Assembly: GCF_037975245.1 (NCBI RefSeq)
Contig: NC_092580.1
Coordinates: 33,600,501 to 33,664,500, forward strand
From: Apostichopus japonicus
Taxonomy: Eukaryota > Echinodermata > Holothuroidea > Aspidochirotida > Stichopodidae
Direction: 5' to 3'
Length of the DNA stretch: 64,000 nucleotides
This document shows positions 1 through 13,279 of the stretch, in pieces. The notes under the pieces were generated by a model, which did no database searches, was not told where the DNA came from, and saw nothing but the letters and a program-made list of their open reading frames with translations. A program made the position numbers and the translations under genes. Numbering within the stretch: position 1 is the first letter of the stretch; each line of letters starts with the position of its first letter.

Positions 1-57
1 TATCCCTGTATAGTCAGTTTTTGTTGTTGTCTTCATCATTTGATTGTTTTGTTTCAG

Positions 58-1916
58 ATGGGTGTCGAAGAATTTGGCTCCAGACGAAAGATAATGCGTT
101 CGGTTCATGAGATTCATAAACTTAAATGGGAAAGAGGCAGTATTAGAAATCCCAGCAGCAATGTTTTAAGGTAACCTGTTTACTGGTGGGAGAGGATTAG
201 GCAAAGTTGTTAAAAGGTCATATGATAAAGAAGTTACATGAAAGATTCTAACACTAATGCCTTGGATGTTTGACTTATTTATGGGAGATAACGGTACGAT
301 TCAACTCTGTCACAGAGTCGCACTAATCAAGCTCACTCATCCAAGCACTAATATTTGCAAGTGTGACCTATTTAGGGGTTATTAAGGTATGATGCAACAT
401 TATTTCAGGTTAAAATAAAATGCTACCACAGAATGAAGAATTGATATTTGTTTATGTACCACCCTGTACCACTGTATGGGTTATAGGTAGTACTTGCTTG
501 TTTATTGTTTAAAAGTTGGTTAAACAAAATGATAAAAAGTTGTAAATTGACTTGTCTCACAGGTGATTGAATGGTTTGATTACAGTCATACAATGACTGA
601 TATGATACATAAGTGTATGTAAATTTAATGTTCGGTTGTATTGTCATGAATAATAAGGGTTATTTACAAGTTATCAAATATGTCACAGTGTATACCTTCA
701 TAAACATCTCAAAGGAATCGACTTTGAACTTTGGTTTTGAAGTCAATGTTAACAAAGCATAGAAGTGTGACAGATCTTTAGCTCAATGTTACCCGTGATA
801 TTAACTTGTTAGGAATAGTGGAGAACTATTTACCTATATTAAATGTTGAAATAACGTGAACCATCTTGAATGATCAGTAACTAAGCCTATATAAAGCAGG
901 GTAGTTGTGACTCATGTATGTGTCTATGGTGTGTAAAATATTGAGAGAATACAGTCACTAACTAGCATGTATATGGTTGAGAGATTGCTAGGTGAGAAGA
1001 GGGGTGGGGGGGGTGGGTTGGGAGAAGGGGGCCATGGGGTAGAGGTGGTTGTCTATTTTCATGAATCCTTGTTGCATTAATCCTCTCTTTGCTCAAGTAA
1101 AGTACAGTTGTGATTAGTTGCTCTGTAGTACATTTGGATAATTTTGCATGCATGATTTCAATTCTGCAATTTCATATTACGGATGATATTTCTCACATTG
1201 TTTCGCTTTCTCCGGGCATCAATTCATCTTTACTTTCTGCATTTCTTTTTTAACAGTCAGAACGAATCGCTGGCGATTCTAGAGAATATATCTCAGCATC
1301 TCTCGTATATAAACAGTTGTCTGGATTATATTCATAAGAATTGGTCAGCTCATCAGACCCTGGCCGATGATGGTCAACAAGATGGAACCACGGTCTGCCA
1401 TCTCTCAGATATCACCAAGAAACTTCTCCTGAAAGCACCAAAGCTTCAAATAAGCTTACAGAGATTAGACAACGATATGAAAAAGGTTTGATTTGTCATT
1501 TTTAATCGAAATACCACTATTCTGTTTGTTGGATTTTTTGCAAGATTTTTTTTATTTCAGAATATCATTATTAATTGTAATTTATAACTACCTTGTTCTC
1601 TCCAGGAGAAAAAAAAGAGTAAATGTAAAAGGAAAAGGAGTTGATCAGTAATGCTCAGATCTTGCCAAAGTTTTACTCAGTTCTAAATCTGAAAGTGAGA
1701 ATACTTTTTGATGACAGAATTTTTTCACAATTTCTTTCGCAACAGGCATCCCGTACAACGAGAGCAGCAGGCGCAGACACGATTGTTGATCCTGGCAACC
1801 GATCTGGTCTGATTTCTTCCTCTGGTTTATTTATGTTCTTTGTAAGTGGAGTTGCCATAGCAACGGTAGCTTTCTTTTGGTATCCCGTTGAATCACCGCA
1901 GTTGTCGCCGCGGTGA
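58..1916 (+). CDS. ASZ1/GASZ-like protein, 3' exons (partial gene)
   Basis: Three exons read in phase: 58-170, 1257-1485 and 1746-1916 (stop TGA at 1914). Each has an AG acceptor and GT donor, and the AG|T junction between the first two encodes Ser. The first exon (GVEEFGSRRKIMRSVHEI) is the last helix of a SAM domain. The second is a helical linker (ILENISQHLSYINSC, then TVCHLSDITKKLLLKAPK). The last has a single hydrophobic helix (GLFMFFVSGVAIATVAFFW) near the C terminus. SAM, coil and tail anchor in that order match ASZ1/GASZ, a germline scaffold of ankyrin repeats, SAM, zipper and a mitochondrial tail anchor that works in the piRNA pathway. The linker also resembles that protein by eye. 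Ankyrin repeats would lie left of the window. An in-frame alternative terminal exon with a very basic tail is possible at 1606-1644. Assignment is by recall and layout, not alignment. Confidence 0.6.
1606..1644 (+). other. possible alternative terminal exon of the ASZ1-like gene
   Basis: After the pyrimidine-rich TTGTTCTCTCCAG acceptor, phase 0 reads EKKKSKCKRKRS and then a stop. It would replace the membrane anchor encoded by 1746-1916 with a short basic tail, giving a soluble isoform. It could equally be a chance acceptor in the intron. Confidence 0.2.
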
Positions 1917-2158
1917 TGACTGTCTCCTGTTCGTTCATCAACTATTTCACAGATGACTGAAATGCTGCTCCTAGATACCAAAGTTAAAAGTCTGAAGAGG
2001 TTTTTTTTTGGAGCTTGATGGTCACAGGGTATTTGATCTTAGCCGGGATTTGAATTTTTTTTTATAAAAGGTTTTGAATTTTCTTTTGCAAGGTGAATTT
2101 TGTCATTGGTTACCTTGAGACTTTTCATGGATTTGTTGTTTTAAGTTTTAAGTTATTC

Positions 2159-2200
<42 letters not shown>

Positions 2201-5200
2201 TATATATATATATATATATATGTCTCATTTTAAATTTCAACACCTGACATAAGCACTGAGACTCTTCACCCTGCCACAGCCTTAAAGTTCTGATCTACTC
2301 TTTGTTTATACTGTTTCTTTCAACAATTCAACTTGTAGAGAAGGTTCTTGAAATATTTGAGAGGACCAACACCTTTGGTAGACATTAAAATTATGTTTGA
2401 ATATTTAAAAAAAAAATTCTGATGACAATTGCGTGCCTTTTATTACCTAACATAAATTGTCAACAGAAAAATGCTCTTTTGCGTTTCTGATTTTATTCAG
2501 TCCAGTGATTTATTCTATTCAAAACTGTATGATTCCTTCTGCATGTCATATCAGAGTTTTGTCAGAGAACAGCAAGACAATTACCATCATGTGCAGAAAT
2601 TTGTAGAGGAGCCAACCTTTTACTTACTCATTTCTGTTGTGAAAATATATGGGTTAATTTCTTACCTTTTATTGTGTGAATGTTTCAGTTTTCAAAACAT
2701 GTCAGGGTTGTTGAGAAGGTAAACATAACTCTTTGCTTTATATAGATATAAACCAAACGTTTGATATTTGTGCAATTCCTGCAGATGGACGCAATATTCG
2801 ATCTATTTTAAGGATTCAATTTCTTAGCACTCATGTTTGTTTTAGATATTTCTTTTATATGTGTTTATGATGTTTTAAATTGTGTTAAAATTTTTATGAA
2901 AGAATCAGTTTAACTATTGTATAGGTCTAAAACGTTTCAAATGGATCAAGAGGCTGTTTTTTTTTGGGGGGGGGGGGTTGGGGGATCTGTTTTCCTGTTA
3001 AAATGTCAACAAGACCGAAGGGACTTATTCGAACTTTTAACAATAATTATGAAATATTTTTGATTCCATAAGCAAGGTTAAGACATGTACAGTTGTAGTG
3101 ATATCGTTAGATACTTCATTTCAAAGGCAATATGGTATTAAACGTTCCTATCATTTTCAATAAAGTGCAGGGACAATGACAATTCTTTTTATATATGCTG
3201 CCATCTATTATTTCTTTACACATCTTTCGTACTAAGAGTCTCCATAAAATCCTTGTTTATTTTTATCTGTTGCTTTTCGAAATGAAGCAATGCGTCATAA
3301 TTTGATATATCCCACATCCTCAACATTTTCCTTTCCTGCAAGGAAAAACGTGGGAGTTTTAATAGTCATGATTGTAATGACAATGAAAACAATACAGACA
3401 CACCCCCAAAAATAACTTACATTCAGATTTGCTCTACGATATCTGTGCTGTACTAAGCCAGGCTTTGGAAACATGAACTGGAAATGTATCAAGCATGTTG
3501 CCCATGAAGGGAAAACCCTGTATGTATTATGCGTACATTAGGTGATTGAGGTGGCTTTGCAAACTGCAGTTGGTGTCGCCCCAAAGAAATGGTGAGGAGC
3601 AAACGTGTGAGATCAGATGAAGCGCCACGTGCTCCTTTAAGTTGCGAGTATTCTACTTATGAGCGCAGTTGTAACGTAACATACTCCTTTAAGTTTTTTT
3701 TTTTGGTGGTGGGGGGGGGGTCGGGGGAGTAAAAGATTTCACATGTGCATGAACTCAGTTGTAGATATCTTTCAGATGCTTGTAAGATTGTAAGTGAACG
3801 CCTTTAACTTGAAATTGTTCTTCCTTTGATGTGGGTTTAAGTTCGGTGCAGTCCTTTAAAGCTTTAGTCGTTATTACCGTGTCATCCTGACAACCAGGAT
3901 GTAACGAGACCATAGTGCTTCCGCTACAACACGTAGTTGTTCGCAATAATGTCATTTGAGTAGTTCAAACGTTGGCCAACAGATAGAAATCTGTATTACC
4001 CTCACAAAGACATGAATATTTTGTAAGTTGTGGCAAGTTGTAACAACCTGGTCATATACTCATCTGTTGCATTTCAAATGATCTTGTTGTGTTTTGCATG
4101 CCGGTACCCAGGGCTTGCCCGTCCTTCAATAGTAGTAGAAACAGAACGCCATGTAACATATGCATGGTATGCACTTTATCGCAGCATTTAATCTTGCCAT
4201 CAGGAATACCAGGAAAAGTGGAAAACGGTGTTATGCGTCAGAAAATGTTTCCACTGTTCCAGGATATTTTCCAGCTGCTTGTAGATTTATTCAAGTTGCA
4301 GTTTGATTGTTCTTACGTTCTGAGAATGAGTGTGGGAGATAAACCCCCAGAATGCTAATGACTTTTTAACCGCCCCAACAATAGAAAACAACACATTGGC
4401 TATAACCTTTACGTACTAAACACGATAGTTTCAGACTATTTTCACGTTTTCTGTTAGTAACCTCCAAAGTACACATCAACACTACATTAAACTAATACAA
4501 AATAGCCGTGTTGTGAGTACGGTACACCAATATCCATGTCGTCGTAACATTAGAAGTACTGTGACGTTACAGAGCAACTGCCCAGACGTCGCAAAATCTG
4601 AGGTTTCTTTGGCTAGGCTCTGTTGTCAAACAGTTCCCCGCAGTCAAGACAAGGTAATGATTTACCTAACATACAAAATATCAACAGTCTTGCGATGTAA
4701 CTGCATCGACTTTTACATATGTTCGACGGAGTACATTGAACTGACTTTAGATAATTATCGGTGCTGAAAGCTATGAATATTCATTTAACAATATGGAACT
4801 CATTAATCTTGTTTCAAGTAGCATCCTCCGTTCTCTGTGAACACAGAACACTTTTTTTTAGGCAAAGCGAGTCAACCAAAATTAATGGATGTGTTCAATC
4901 AGTCCGAGAAATTTGAAATTGCCGAAAAAAAATAAAACTCTTGAATGATCATTGAACCACATAGCCTATACATTAAAGCACTCCCACATCTGTACAGTCT
5001 AAGTAATAATGTATTAGTGTGATGTATGGAGTGCGAAGTGAATCTACGACGTCACAACTACGATAACAATGCTTACAGGAAGTAGACGTTAAATTTCATG
5101 TTTTCTCAATCCGGCATGCATTAGATCATGGGTTCATAAGTGTGTTTCATGTTATGTACACACCTACGGTGAATATGAAAGAAATTAAGTCAATTTGGTC

Positions 5201-5712
5201 AGCTACATAATACAATCCTATTAAGCAGTTGAAACTAGTCTGAAGACAACTTTTTAAGTTCATGAGATATCGCTTCCCTTTTTGTGTAACATCCGATGCA
5301 AAATTTCTTGGAGGAGGGGGGTTACACTTCTTTCTTCAGTTGCTTCAGTTCCCCGTTCTAGAATATTATTTTCCCATTTTCCATTTCCCTTTAACATTTC
5401 TATAGTAGGTTTGATGAGTACTCCTTTCTTATAGACAGGTTTCATGCAGTACTCCTTACTTATAGACCTAGAATATCTTAAGTGAACTTTTGTGAAACGC
5501 TTTTTACAACAATATAGTACATTATCTTACAATAAAGTGACGCATGCGCATAACAGGAGCAGACACTGTTGGTAATATTTTTTCATTTCGATGATATTTG
5601 TAAACCTGTGCAATCATGATGAAGTATATGCGCAAGTGTGTGGGTCTGTTTGCGTGCGCGCGCGTGTGTGGGTGCGTGTGCGTGTGCCGTGTTTGTAAAT
5701 CATTTCTTTGAA
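1917..5712. other. intergenic stretch without recognisable genes
   Basis: Only an AT microsatellite (2164-2221), poly-G tracts near 2963 and 3710 and short unconvincing ORFs are seen. A TG/CG-rich alternating purine-pyrimidine run at about 5635-5692 could adopt Z-DNA. No exon-like segment with good splice sites was found. Confidence 0.5.
2164..2221. repeat. (AT)n microsatellite
   Basis: Alternating TA with a single TTC interruption near 2198. Confidence 0.9.
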
Positions 5713-6016
5713 ACACGATATGTCAAGAAGAGAAGCTCGCATTGACCTTAAACTTGACATACAGATGTCCTTATGGATATACTGGGTAACACGATATGTC
5801 AAGAAGAGAAGCTCGAATTGATCTTAAACTTGACATACAGATGTCCTTATGGATATACTGGGTAACACGATATGTCAAGATGAGAAGCTCGAATTGATCT
5901 TAAACTTGACATACAGATGACCTTTTGGATATACTGGGTAACACGATATGTCAAGAAGAGAAGCTCGCATTGATCTTAAACTTGACATACAGATGTCCTT
6001 ATGGATAAACTGGGTA
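5713..6016. repeat. tandem repeat, 4 copies of 76 bp
   Basis: The phrase ACACGATATGTCAAGA recurs at 5713, 5789, 5865 and 5941, exactly 76 bp apart. Monomers differ by a few substitutions only, so the expansion is recent or homogenised. Each monomer contains ATATGTCAAG and CTTGACATAC, which are partly complementary, so each can form a short hairpin. Confidence 0.93.
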
Positions 6017-6141
6017 CAGACACCTATTGTTTTTAGTGAAGGTTAAAAGTCAATCACCTATAGTAAATGCAATAACTCAAGTAGGAATATGTGTAGGCCC
6101 CTATGGGTATCATGCTCGGAATGTGGACATAGTATTTAGTA

Positions 6142-6565
6142 CAGGGGGTAGGAGCCCGGGGGGGGGGGCACTGGGGAACGTGCCCCCATTTCCCTCCAAA
6201 ATAGCAAATGTGCCCTACTGGCAAATAAAATGTGCCTCTTTGATGAAGAACTGTCTTTTGGATATCTTAAGCCTTTGTTAATTTTTATATTTTTTTTGAA
6301 TCATTTGTTTTAGTCTGTACATGCTATTTGTAAATTGGCATCCCATATATCTTTGTAGCACGGATAACAATAAACAATCTCAATAAACAAAAAATCTATG
6401 TTGCAGCGCACCAAAATAGTATCGATAGCATACTTACACATCATATATATTTAAGTGATATGGCCGGTGTGTATCGGTTTATAGCATAACGAGTGGTGGT
6501 TGTGGGATGAGAAAGTGCCCCTCTGATGTTGCGCCCCCACTTTTCGGAAACTCCCTACCCCCCTG
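6142..6565. mobile_element. hAT-like miniature inverted-repeat element
   Basis: The left end begins CAGGGGGTAGGAG and the right end is its near-complement CTCCCTACCCCCCTG. The flanking octamers are ATTTAGTA (left) and ATTGAGTA (right), seven of eight identical, as expected for an aged 8 bp hAT target duplication. At 424 bp with no transposase ORF it would be non-autonomous. G/C runs lie just inside both ends. Confidence 0.6.
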
Positions 6566-8506
6566 ATTGAGTATAAGACGTTTGTAATTGGGGTCCACGG
6601 CTAAGAGGGTTATTGATATGAAAACGTTGGTATGTGAGTTGTAGCATGGAGGTACCTCCATGGTTGTAGTAAAGGTCAGGCGACATGCAGCCCCAGTAGT
6701 GACAGTTCATTATTTCTTTTTGAGGTACTCTCTGCAGGACGAAAAGTAGCTCATGCGTTGTTATAACTTTTGCTCAGAAAGGGTTGTAAATATAACTTTG
6801 ACCTTTTTTACGCAAGCTTTTCTTGTGACGTCACATGGGCTGAATACAACCTACATCAAAATGAAGCTTCTGCGCAATATAGTATATATGGACACTTTTG
6901 GGGACTAAGAAAAACAGGTCTCTTACAGCAGGCCGCAGCAGAAAACTTTACTGAACGATTCTGCGACAAACTTGTAAATTAGATAAAGATATTGAGAGTT
7001 TAAATATTTTTGGCATAAATTGTACTTGGGGGGGGGGAAGGGGGGGGGGAGGGGTCAAGGTTCGACAAACAAGCACGAAGATGAGGATAAGCCTGGTTTG
7101 GATAATGACGAAGAAAAAACAACTCTCAAAGTAGCCGAGAATGGCAAGTATAGTCTAGCCTAAGTGAGCCTAGGCCTAATTTAGGCTTTGTAGGCAAGAT
7201 ATACTTAGCGAAGAAAAAAAATCGCCGATAGAAGGACGTACTCAAGACCTGTCCAAAATGTGAAGTACCCTCGGCTCTAGTATCATTCACACATGTCAGA
7301 GCTATACAAGCACGAGCAAATTGCATGTTTTTCCCGTACATATTCATCGCAGACGACACTTTGACTTCTTCAAAAACACGTTAGCAATTTTGAATTTTTT
7401 TTCAGTTTTCATCAAAACGTGACAATGTGATGTGGTATAAATTTCTTGAGCAGAACAAATTAAGCTTTTTGACATCAAAAGACTGGCAGCACATGTATTG
7501 TCCCTGTAGACACTTTTTCTTAAGAAATACAAAACATACAAAAGCACAAAACTGGAGCAGGGTATTTGTTTTGTAGGTCATACAATATTCAATGCATTGA
7601 AAAATCCATGTTTGTATAGAAATAAGTTTATTTCCTGGTTCTAAGCAGGAAATTGTGGCTAGTACTAGCTCCATGCTCCAAGATGTGTTGACAGTTGTAT
7701 CTGTGCTCTGCATTACCTATGGCTCAGTTCATGTTTTGTTCAAGTTGGATTTTAAATTAATCAGTGAATACACTAAATAATTGTGTTAAAACTTAAACAA
7801 TAATTCCCACTTATTTGAGTTTCTTCCAATTTTAGTGGAAGAAACTGGATGACACCTTTTTCTTCCGTCCGGAAAAAAAACATGTTTTCCGCATTTTTTT
7901 CCGCCCTGAAAGAAACTTGCGAACCCTGGCCCACTCATTGGAGAAAAGGAAAATAAACAAATTAATTTGAAGTCGTTGAAGTATAAAATGATAAAACCCA
8001 GTTAATATGGTATCTCAAGAAGGGAAATATTTAAAGTTTAGTACAAGGTTCAAACAGGTTACAACAAATTCAAAGAAAATACAACGATCATTGCTCATTT
8101 ACATTTTGGTATAAACATGTTTATGCGTAAACAAAATTTAACAAATATAGCCAAATACGAAAAGAAGAAGAAGAAGAAATAAAAGAACTGCGGCAGAAAA
8201 TTCCGAGACTATTTGGCATCTTAAGATTGATAGAAGCTGCTGAAAGTCTATAGAAGCTGCAACTACATCTCAGATAGAGTGAATGAAAATGATTAATGAA
8301 AGACACTGAATATTGCTATAAAGGCCTCAGTCGGTCTGATATGATTCGAAACTTTATGTCCTCTAACATTTATGCATATAACTAATGATATAAAGAATCG
8401 GAGACCGTCAGGAATGAAATATGATATTATATAAAGAATATGATATTATGTGCGATCGATCGATTGGAGTAATATTGACAAATGAAGATTACTGATCGCA
8501 TTACAT

Positions 8507-8520
<14 letters not shown>

Positions 8521-8539
<19 letters not shown>

Positions 8540-9002
8540 ATGCAAATTTATATAGCGCCAATATCCAGAGGAAAACCAATGCTCAGTGGCGCTAGTGCTC
8601 AGGGAAGGCAGTCAAAAATAGATAAGTTTTGAGTCTGTTTTTGAAAATGTTAACGTTGGGTGCCGACTTGATGTGCAGTGGAAGTGAGTTCCAAAGAGTA
8701 GGAGCGGCATTAGAAAGCGATCGTTGACCAAATGACTTGAGCTTCCACTTAGGTACATGGAGCAGTAGCTGATTTGAGGATCGGAGAGAGCGGGTGGTGG
8801 TCTTCCGACTGATCATGCTACTCATGTATTCTGGTGCTAATCCATGCAGGGCTTTACATGTGAGCTGGATGATCTTGAAGTTTATCCTGTAGGAAACAGG
8901 TAACCAGTGCAGTTGCCGAAGAACAGGAGTGATGTGGTCGAACTTCTTTGAGCGCGTGATGATTCTGGCTGCTGTATTTTGTGTTCTGAAACATAGATTC
9001 AC
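8521..9002 (-). mobile_element. 5'-truncated non-LTR retrotransposon (CR1/L2-group LINE), 3' end
   Basis: The minus strand from 9002 to 8592 is open for 136 residues. It carries the C-terminal region typical of CR1/L2-group reverse transcriptase proteins: NTAARIITRSKK, then ITPVLRQLHWLPVSYRINFK, KALHGLAPEYM, LWNSLPLHIKSA and FKNRLKTYLF, ending at a stop. Downstream on the same strand the 3' end carries GGCGCTATATAAATTTGCA and a (TTA)n tail (the AAT run at 8514-8539), typical of these LINE ends. The catalytic palm and the endonuclease are absent, so this is a dead 5'-truncated insertion. Confidence 0.85.
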
Positions 9003-9109
9003 TCAAGTCACGTGACCAGTGCAGTATGCCATACATGAACTTAAGGAAATGTTTCCACTCCTCCCTCCCACACTCTGCCAACAAAATTGGTATGACTAAC
9101 ATGATTTTT

Positions 9110-10650
9110 TAGTAGTCACCATCAGTGCAATACAACTGACGTCCTGTTTACCGTATGCAAACGAGCACATATGAAAATTGTTCTTTGTTACGTAATCGCC
9201 CAGCAAAACCGAAAGGTCATGTCCAAAACAGGACTCTGAACTCAACAACGACCACTTTTATAGCCCTTACCCCTTCCGCCCCACCTACCCACCCGCCCCA
9301 TCCGCCCGCCCTACAGATCAAAGAACTGCTTCCGCATACATACAATTAAAAGCGCGCACAAACACTGTGGTCTAAGCCATTCCGTTTTTCGATATTTACG
9401 TACCTGTGCGTAAAACCATCCCAGATGATGGCGCCCAGTTAGACTCCATGACAGTTACAATATCCCCTTCTCCGCACTTTTATCATCAACTTGATGACCA
9501 AACAACAGACTTAATTGTTCTTGGTTTTTGTTGTTTTTCACCGATGCAATGAAGATCCCTCCACAATTAGAAGTCACCTTTTAATTTTCATGTCATGTCA
9601 TTGTCATTTAATCATATTCCACCAACATAATGTAATATCCCAATGCCACAAATTTTAACTAATTTTCCAAGGTTTCTACACAAGTCATCTCAACAACGGC
9701 AAAATATTATAAGAACAGTTGTGGGTCTTAAACGTGAATGACGTCACATATCATTGCACAATGCACACATCTAACTAAACGGAATGAACTGCGATATATT
9801 ATCTCGACCACAGAGCAGGTGATGAAGGTGCCAGTTGGATCAATACATTTATCAGAGTACGTTATTACTTGAAATGAGGTTATTGCTGTATACATACACT
9901 TGTTGAGTTACCAATGTAAACACTACTAATAATGCTTTGCGTAGAAGGTGATTTGCGTAGATAACATTTTAGGAACATTAAACTGATTTCAACCATAAAT
10001 TATAAGATATTAACACTATATCTGTAAAAGGTTTGACGGACCGAGGGTCAAAGGGTATATTAAATAATAAAACTCCAATGATTCAACAATTTATCACTGC
10101 GTTATTTTTTAAAATTTTACACATCGTCGCCATATGCAGCATCCCTTGCCCCATCACGTGAAAATTATCATTTTACTCATGTGATCAAGTGGGTTAGTCA
10201 TGAAGCTAATCATTTTTAAGGTAAGAATTGGATAAGCGGCATAACAACCAATGATATAGCAAGTTTACTGACTTACAAAAGAGAAAATAAAATTGGGGAA
10301 CAACAGAGGTTTCTATTTTATATTGTGGCCCGCCGGGAAATCTAACCAGTATAAAAAAAAAAGCTTGTATCACTTCCACTGTACTTGCTTTAACTTTGTA
10401 CGTGTCTTCGGGTTATTGTTTTTATGTCATGGATGATACTGTGCACATGTTCAAGACGTTCGGTCACACCAATATTCTTGGTTACGTCATACCATTCGTA
10501 AATGACGTCATCACCGATGAGAAAGATTGATTAATTCCATATATACTCTTTACAGTTTATACTCTATGCGGTATGTTGTATTCTATGGGTTTGTGGTCTC
10601 CATTAATAAAATAGTTCCCTTCAACTCAAAATTCAATGTCAAAAATATAT
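9110..10650. other. intergenic region downstream of the K2P gene
   Basis: No coding exon, RNA gene or recognisable element is seen. It should contain the 3' UTR and polyadenylation site of the minus-strand K2P gene just left of 10659, but no clean AATAAA was found close to the stop codon. Confidence 0.4.
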
Positions 10651-10658
10651 TCTATTGG

Positions 10659-11608
10659 TTATGTTGTTGTTGGGTACTGCCGTCGCCGACGTTGTCTTGT
10701 GATATTTTGGACAATACGGTTACGTTTAAGCTTATTTTTGGCGTTCTTTGCGTTTTCTTTCCATCGTTCAGAGCATATGGTTATTGTGGCCGCCATGACA
10801 ACCAGGCCCAGTTCCATCAGGATATAAATATAGACGATTTTTACCCAGGTAAACGTGTCATCAACGTCGTTGAAATTCGATACTCCGTACTTCAAATCAC
10901 CGAACCCTACTGTTGTAAAGGTTACAATGACGAAGTACACGCAATCGAGGTAGGACCACGAAGGAGTACCTTTTCTTTGATAAAATATAATAGTTGATGA
11001 CAAAGCACAAAATATCAACAATATTAAACAAAGAAACCACAAAGGGATTCTCGTTGTTTGACGTTTCGGTCTCGGTGTTTGTCGTCTTGCTTCCCATTGT
11101 AACTTCTTCGCTCTAGTTTCCTTTTTGATGTTTTCTTCAATTGCTGTTTCTTTCGTTTCTGTGTTTTGTTTTTGTGATTGTTTACCTACATCGTTTCTTG
11201 CAGTTGCTTTCTCTTCTTCGTCCGCCATCTTGTTCCGTTCTTGCATATCGACGGTCATATTTGGTACTGCAGTGTCGTCGTCAGGCGTGTAAGCATTATT
11301 GTTGTAACGTATTGCAGTATTCGTCAACGTGATTGGTGCATTGGGATTGCATTCTCCCACGCCATCAGGATCAGTATGAATTTCTTCATCATCGTGCAAG
11401 TCTCCTAAATTATCCACGTCATGTATTTCTGGGGAATTTCCCCCACAAGAAAAACATTTTTCAATCAATGAATACAGTTTTGAGACCACCTGTGCGACAA
11501 AAATTCCTAAATTGGCTAGTACGAAGATGTTCAACGGTATACCGATGATTGTATAGAAAATACAGATTCCTCTCCCAAGCTGGGTCTCCGGGGCAATGTA
11601 ACCGTATC
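10659..11608 (-). CDS. two-pore-domain potassium channel (K2P), exon 2
   Basis: K2P channels form dimeric leak channels in the plasma membrane that set resting potential. This exon begins at 11608 after the acceptor TTTCAG and its first two bases complete the Gly codon of the first filter. In spliced numbering: filter 1 TTIGYG (119-124); TM2 from GRGICIFYTIIGIPLNIF (about 134-160); a cytoplasmic loop of about 144 residues, hydrophilic and acidic and then basic; TM3 IPLWFLCLILLIFCAL (from about 309); filter 2 TTVGFGD (353-359); TM4 WVKIVYIYILMELGLVVMAA (about 376-400); then a short basic C tail ending at 437. The long TM2-TM3 loop with a short tail is the TRESK (KCNK18) layout rather than TREK or TASK. 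PNAPIT in the loop (210-215) is a loose match to the calcineurin PxIxIT site. Subfamily is uncertain. Confidence 0.92.
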
Positions 11609-13279
11609 CTGAAAGAAAAATAGAAAATGACAATGAAATTAGGTTTTTTTTGCAACTTTAATGGTGATATAATTGGAGCCAGTTACTTCACATGGCATTG
11701 TGTTATCATATACAAGCATCCATTTGCAGATTGGTCCATAAGCAAGGAGGGCGTGTCTTGAAATGACGTCAACACCAACGTGACCATACGTCAGTAGATA
11801 TCTCTTTGAATGTTACTTCAAATTTTGTAACCCATGGCAGTAGCTTAATTTAAATCAACCCCCCCCCCCCCAATTCTCAGTGAAGTTTCGTTGTGCATTG
11901 ATATACCCTTTGGGCTACAGGCTAGAGCCAAATTACATCATCACCACGCCAAACCCAACTGGGATATATACCCTAACAATGAAGCTCGGAATGAATCATG
12001 CATAGGCTATGTTAGGTTTCGTAAATTGCATTTAACAAATTAAATGACCATTTCTGGTCGACTTTTTGTCAATGTATGTTATAGTTTATTTTTATTTGAT
12101 TGCTTGTAATGTTTCTACAGCTCTTAAATCCACTGTTTTTTTAAATTCTAAGAACTCAGGGAAATACATTTCCTTTTTTTAACTTCATATTTGCAATAGA
12201 GCACCGTTCGATGACATTCAATATAATTTTTTCTAATCCCTGTCATAACAATCTGGAATATACAGTAAACATATTATTTTGAGGACATAACTAATGGTCT
12301 CTGTGTTAGACCAAATTAGTACACCCACTTTGATATATGAGCCTCAGATGTTTAAAGGGTCAACCCCCTCCCCCCACCTAAGAAGAAACAAACACGTTAT
12401 AGAAAGGTATCCTGGACTGATAGCGGGCCTTTAACAGTTTACAACACATCGAAGTTAATTTTATTCCTACCCTGGCTTTTAAGTAGGGTAGACAAACATT
12501 GTTTGTTAAGTATTTCCTACAAATACACCATCCGTTATATATTAAGAGTATACACAGAGCAAAATAAGGTGCCGTGACCTAAAATGACAAGATGGTTGCT
12601 AATAAATCTAAACATACAGACATTGAACAGCTTGTAATATGCGTTATACATAATGCCTCCTATGTTCTTAACATGCCGTACCCTTGACGTAATTCAAACA
12701 GGAAATTCAAATGTAGAGAGTCCACATGCTTGAACAACTGTATTTGTTTACAAACACATGTCATTGTAGTGCGTGTTCAGGGTCAAAATTAGATGTTCAT
12801 ATTCAATAGAGGGGTCTTTGTAACTGCAACCCGTTTGAAGTTATTTCGGTCACGAAGAAACAAGTTCGGCGTTTGGTCCTTTAACATAGACCAAAGCTAG
12901 GTTATATTGTGTAATGTTTATAAACAGTACTCTAGCTAGCATGCGCCTGCAATATCACGAATCACGCCTGTTTCGGACGTGACAGAAAATACACAAGTCC
13001 TGGACACTGATTGGACAAATTGAACAACATGTTGACGTTACTGTATCCTCGCTTAGTTAGCGAAATTTTACGAACATACGGTGGTTTACACCGAAGGCCT
13101 AATGGACGATTAATCTAACGAATACTTGTAGGCATATAGTCTACCATCGCAAATGTAACACCCTCCGGTCTATAATAAAACTGCTTGGTCGTTTTCCTGG
13201 CCCTGGTTTATCATCATTCAAAACACGTATTATATGCCGAACCCGGCCATAGTACTGTATATAATAATGCCATGCCCCA

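Noticed and set aside
5713-6016. CRISPR-like array
   Set aside because: Monomers are contiguous 76 bp repeats without unique spacers, and the genome is animal.
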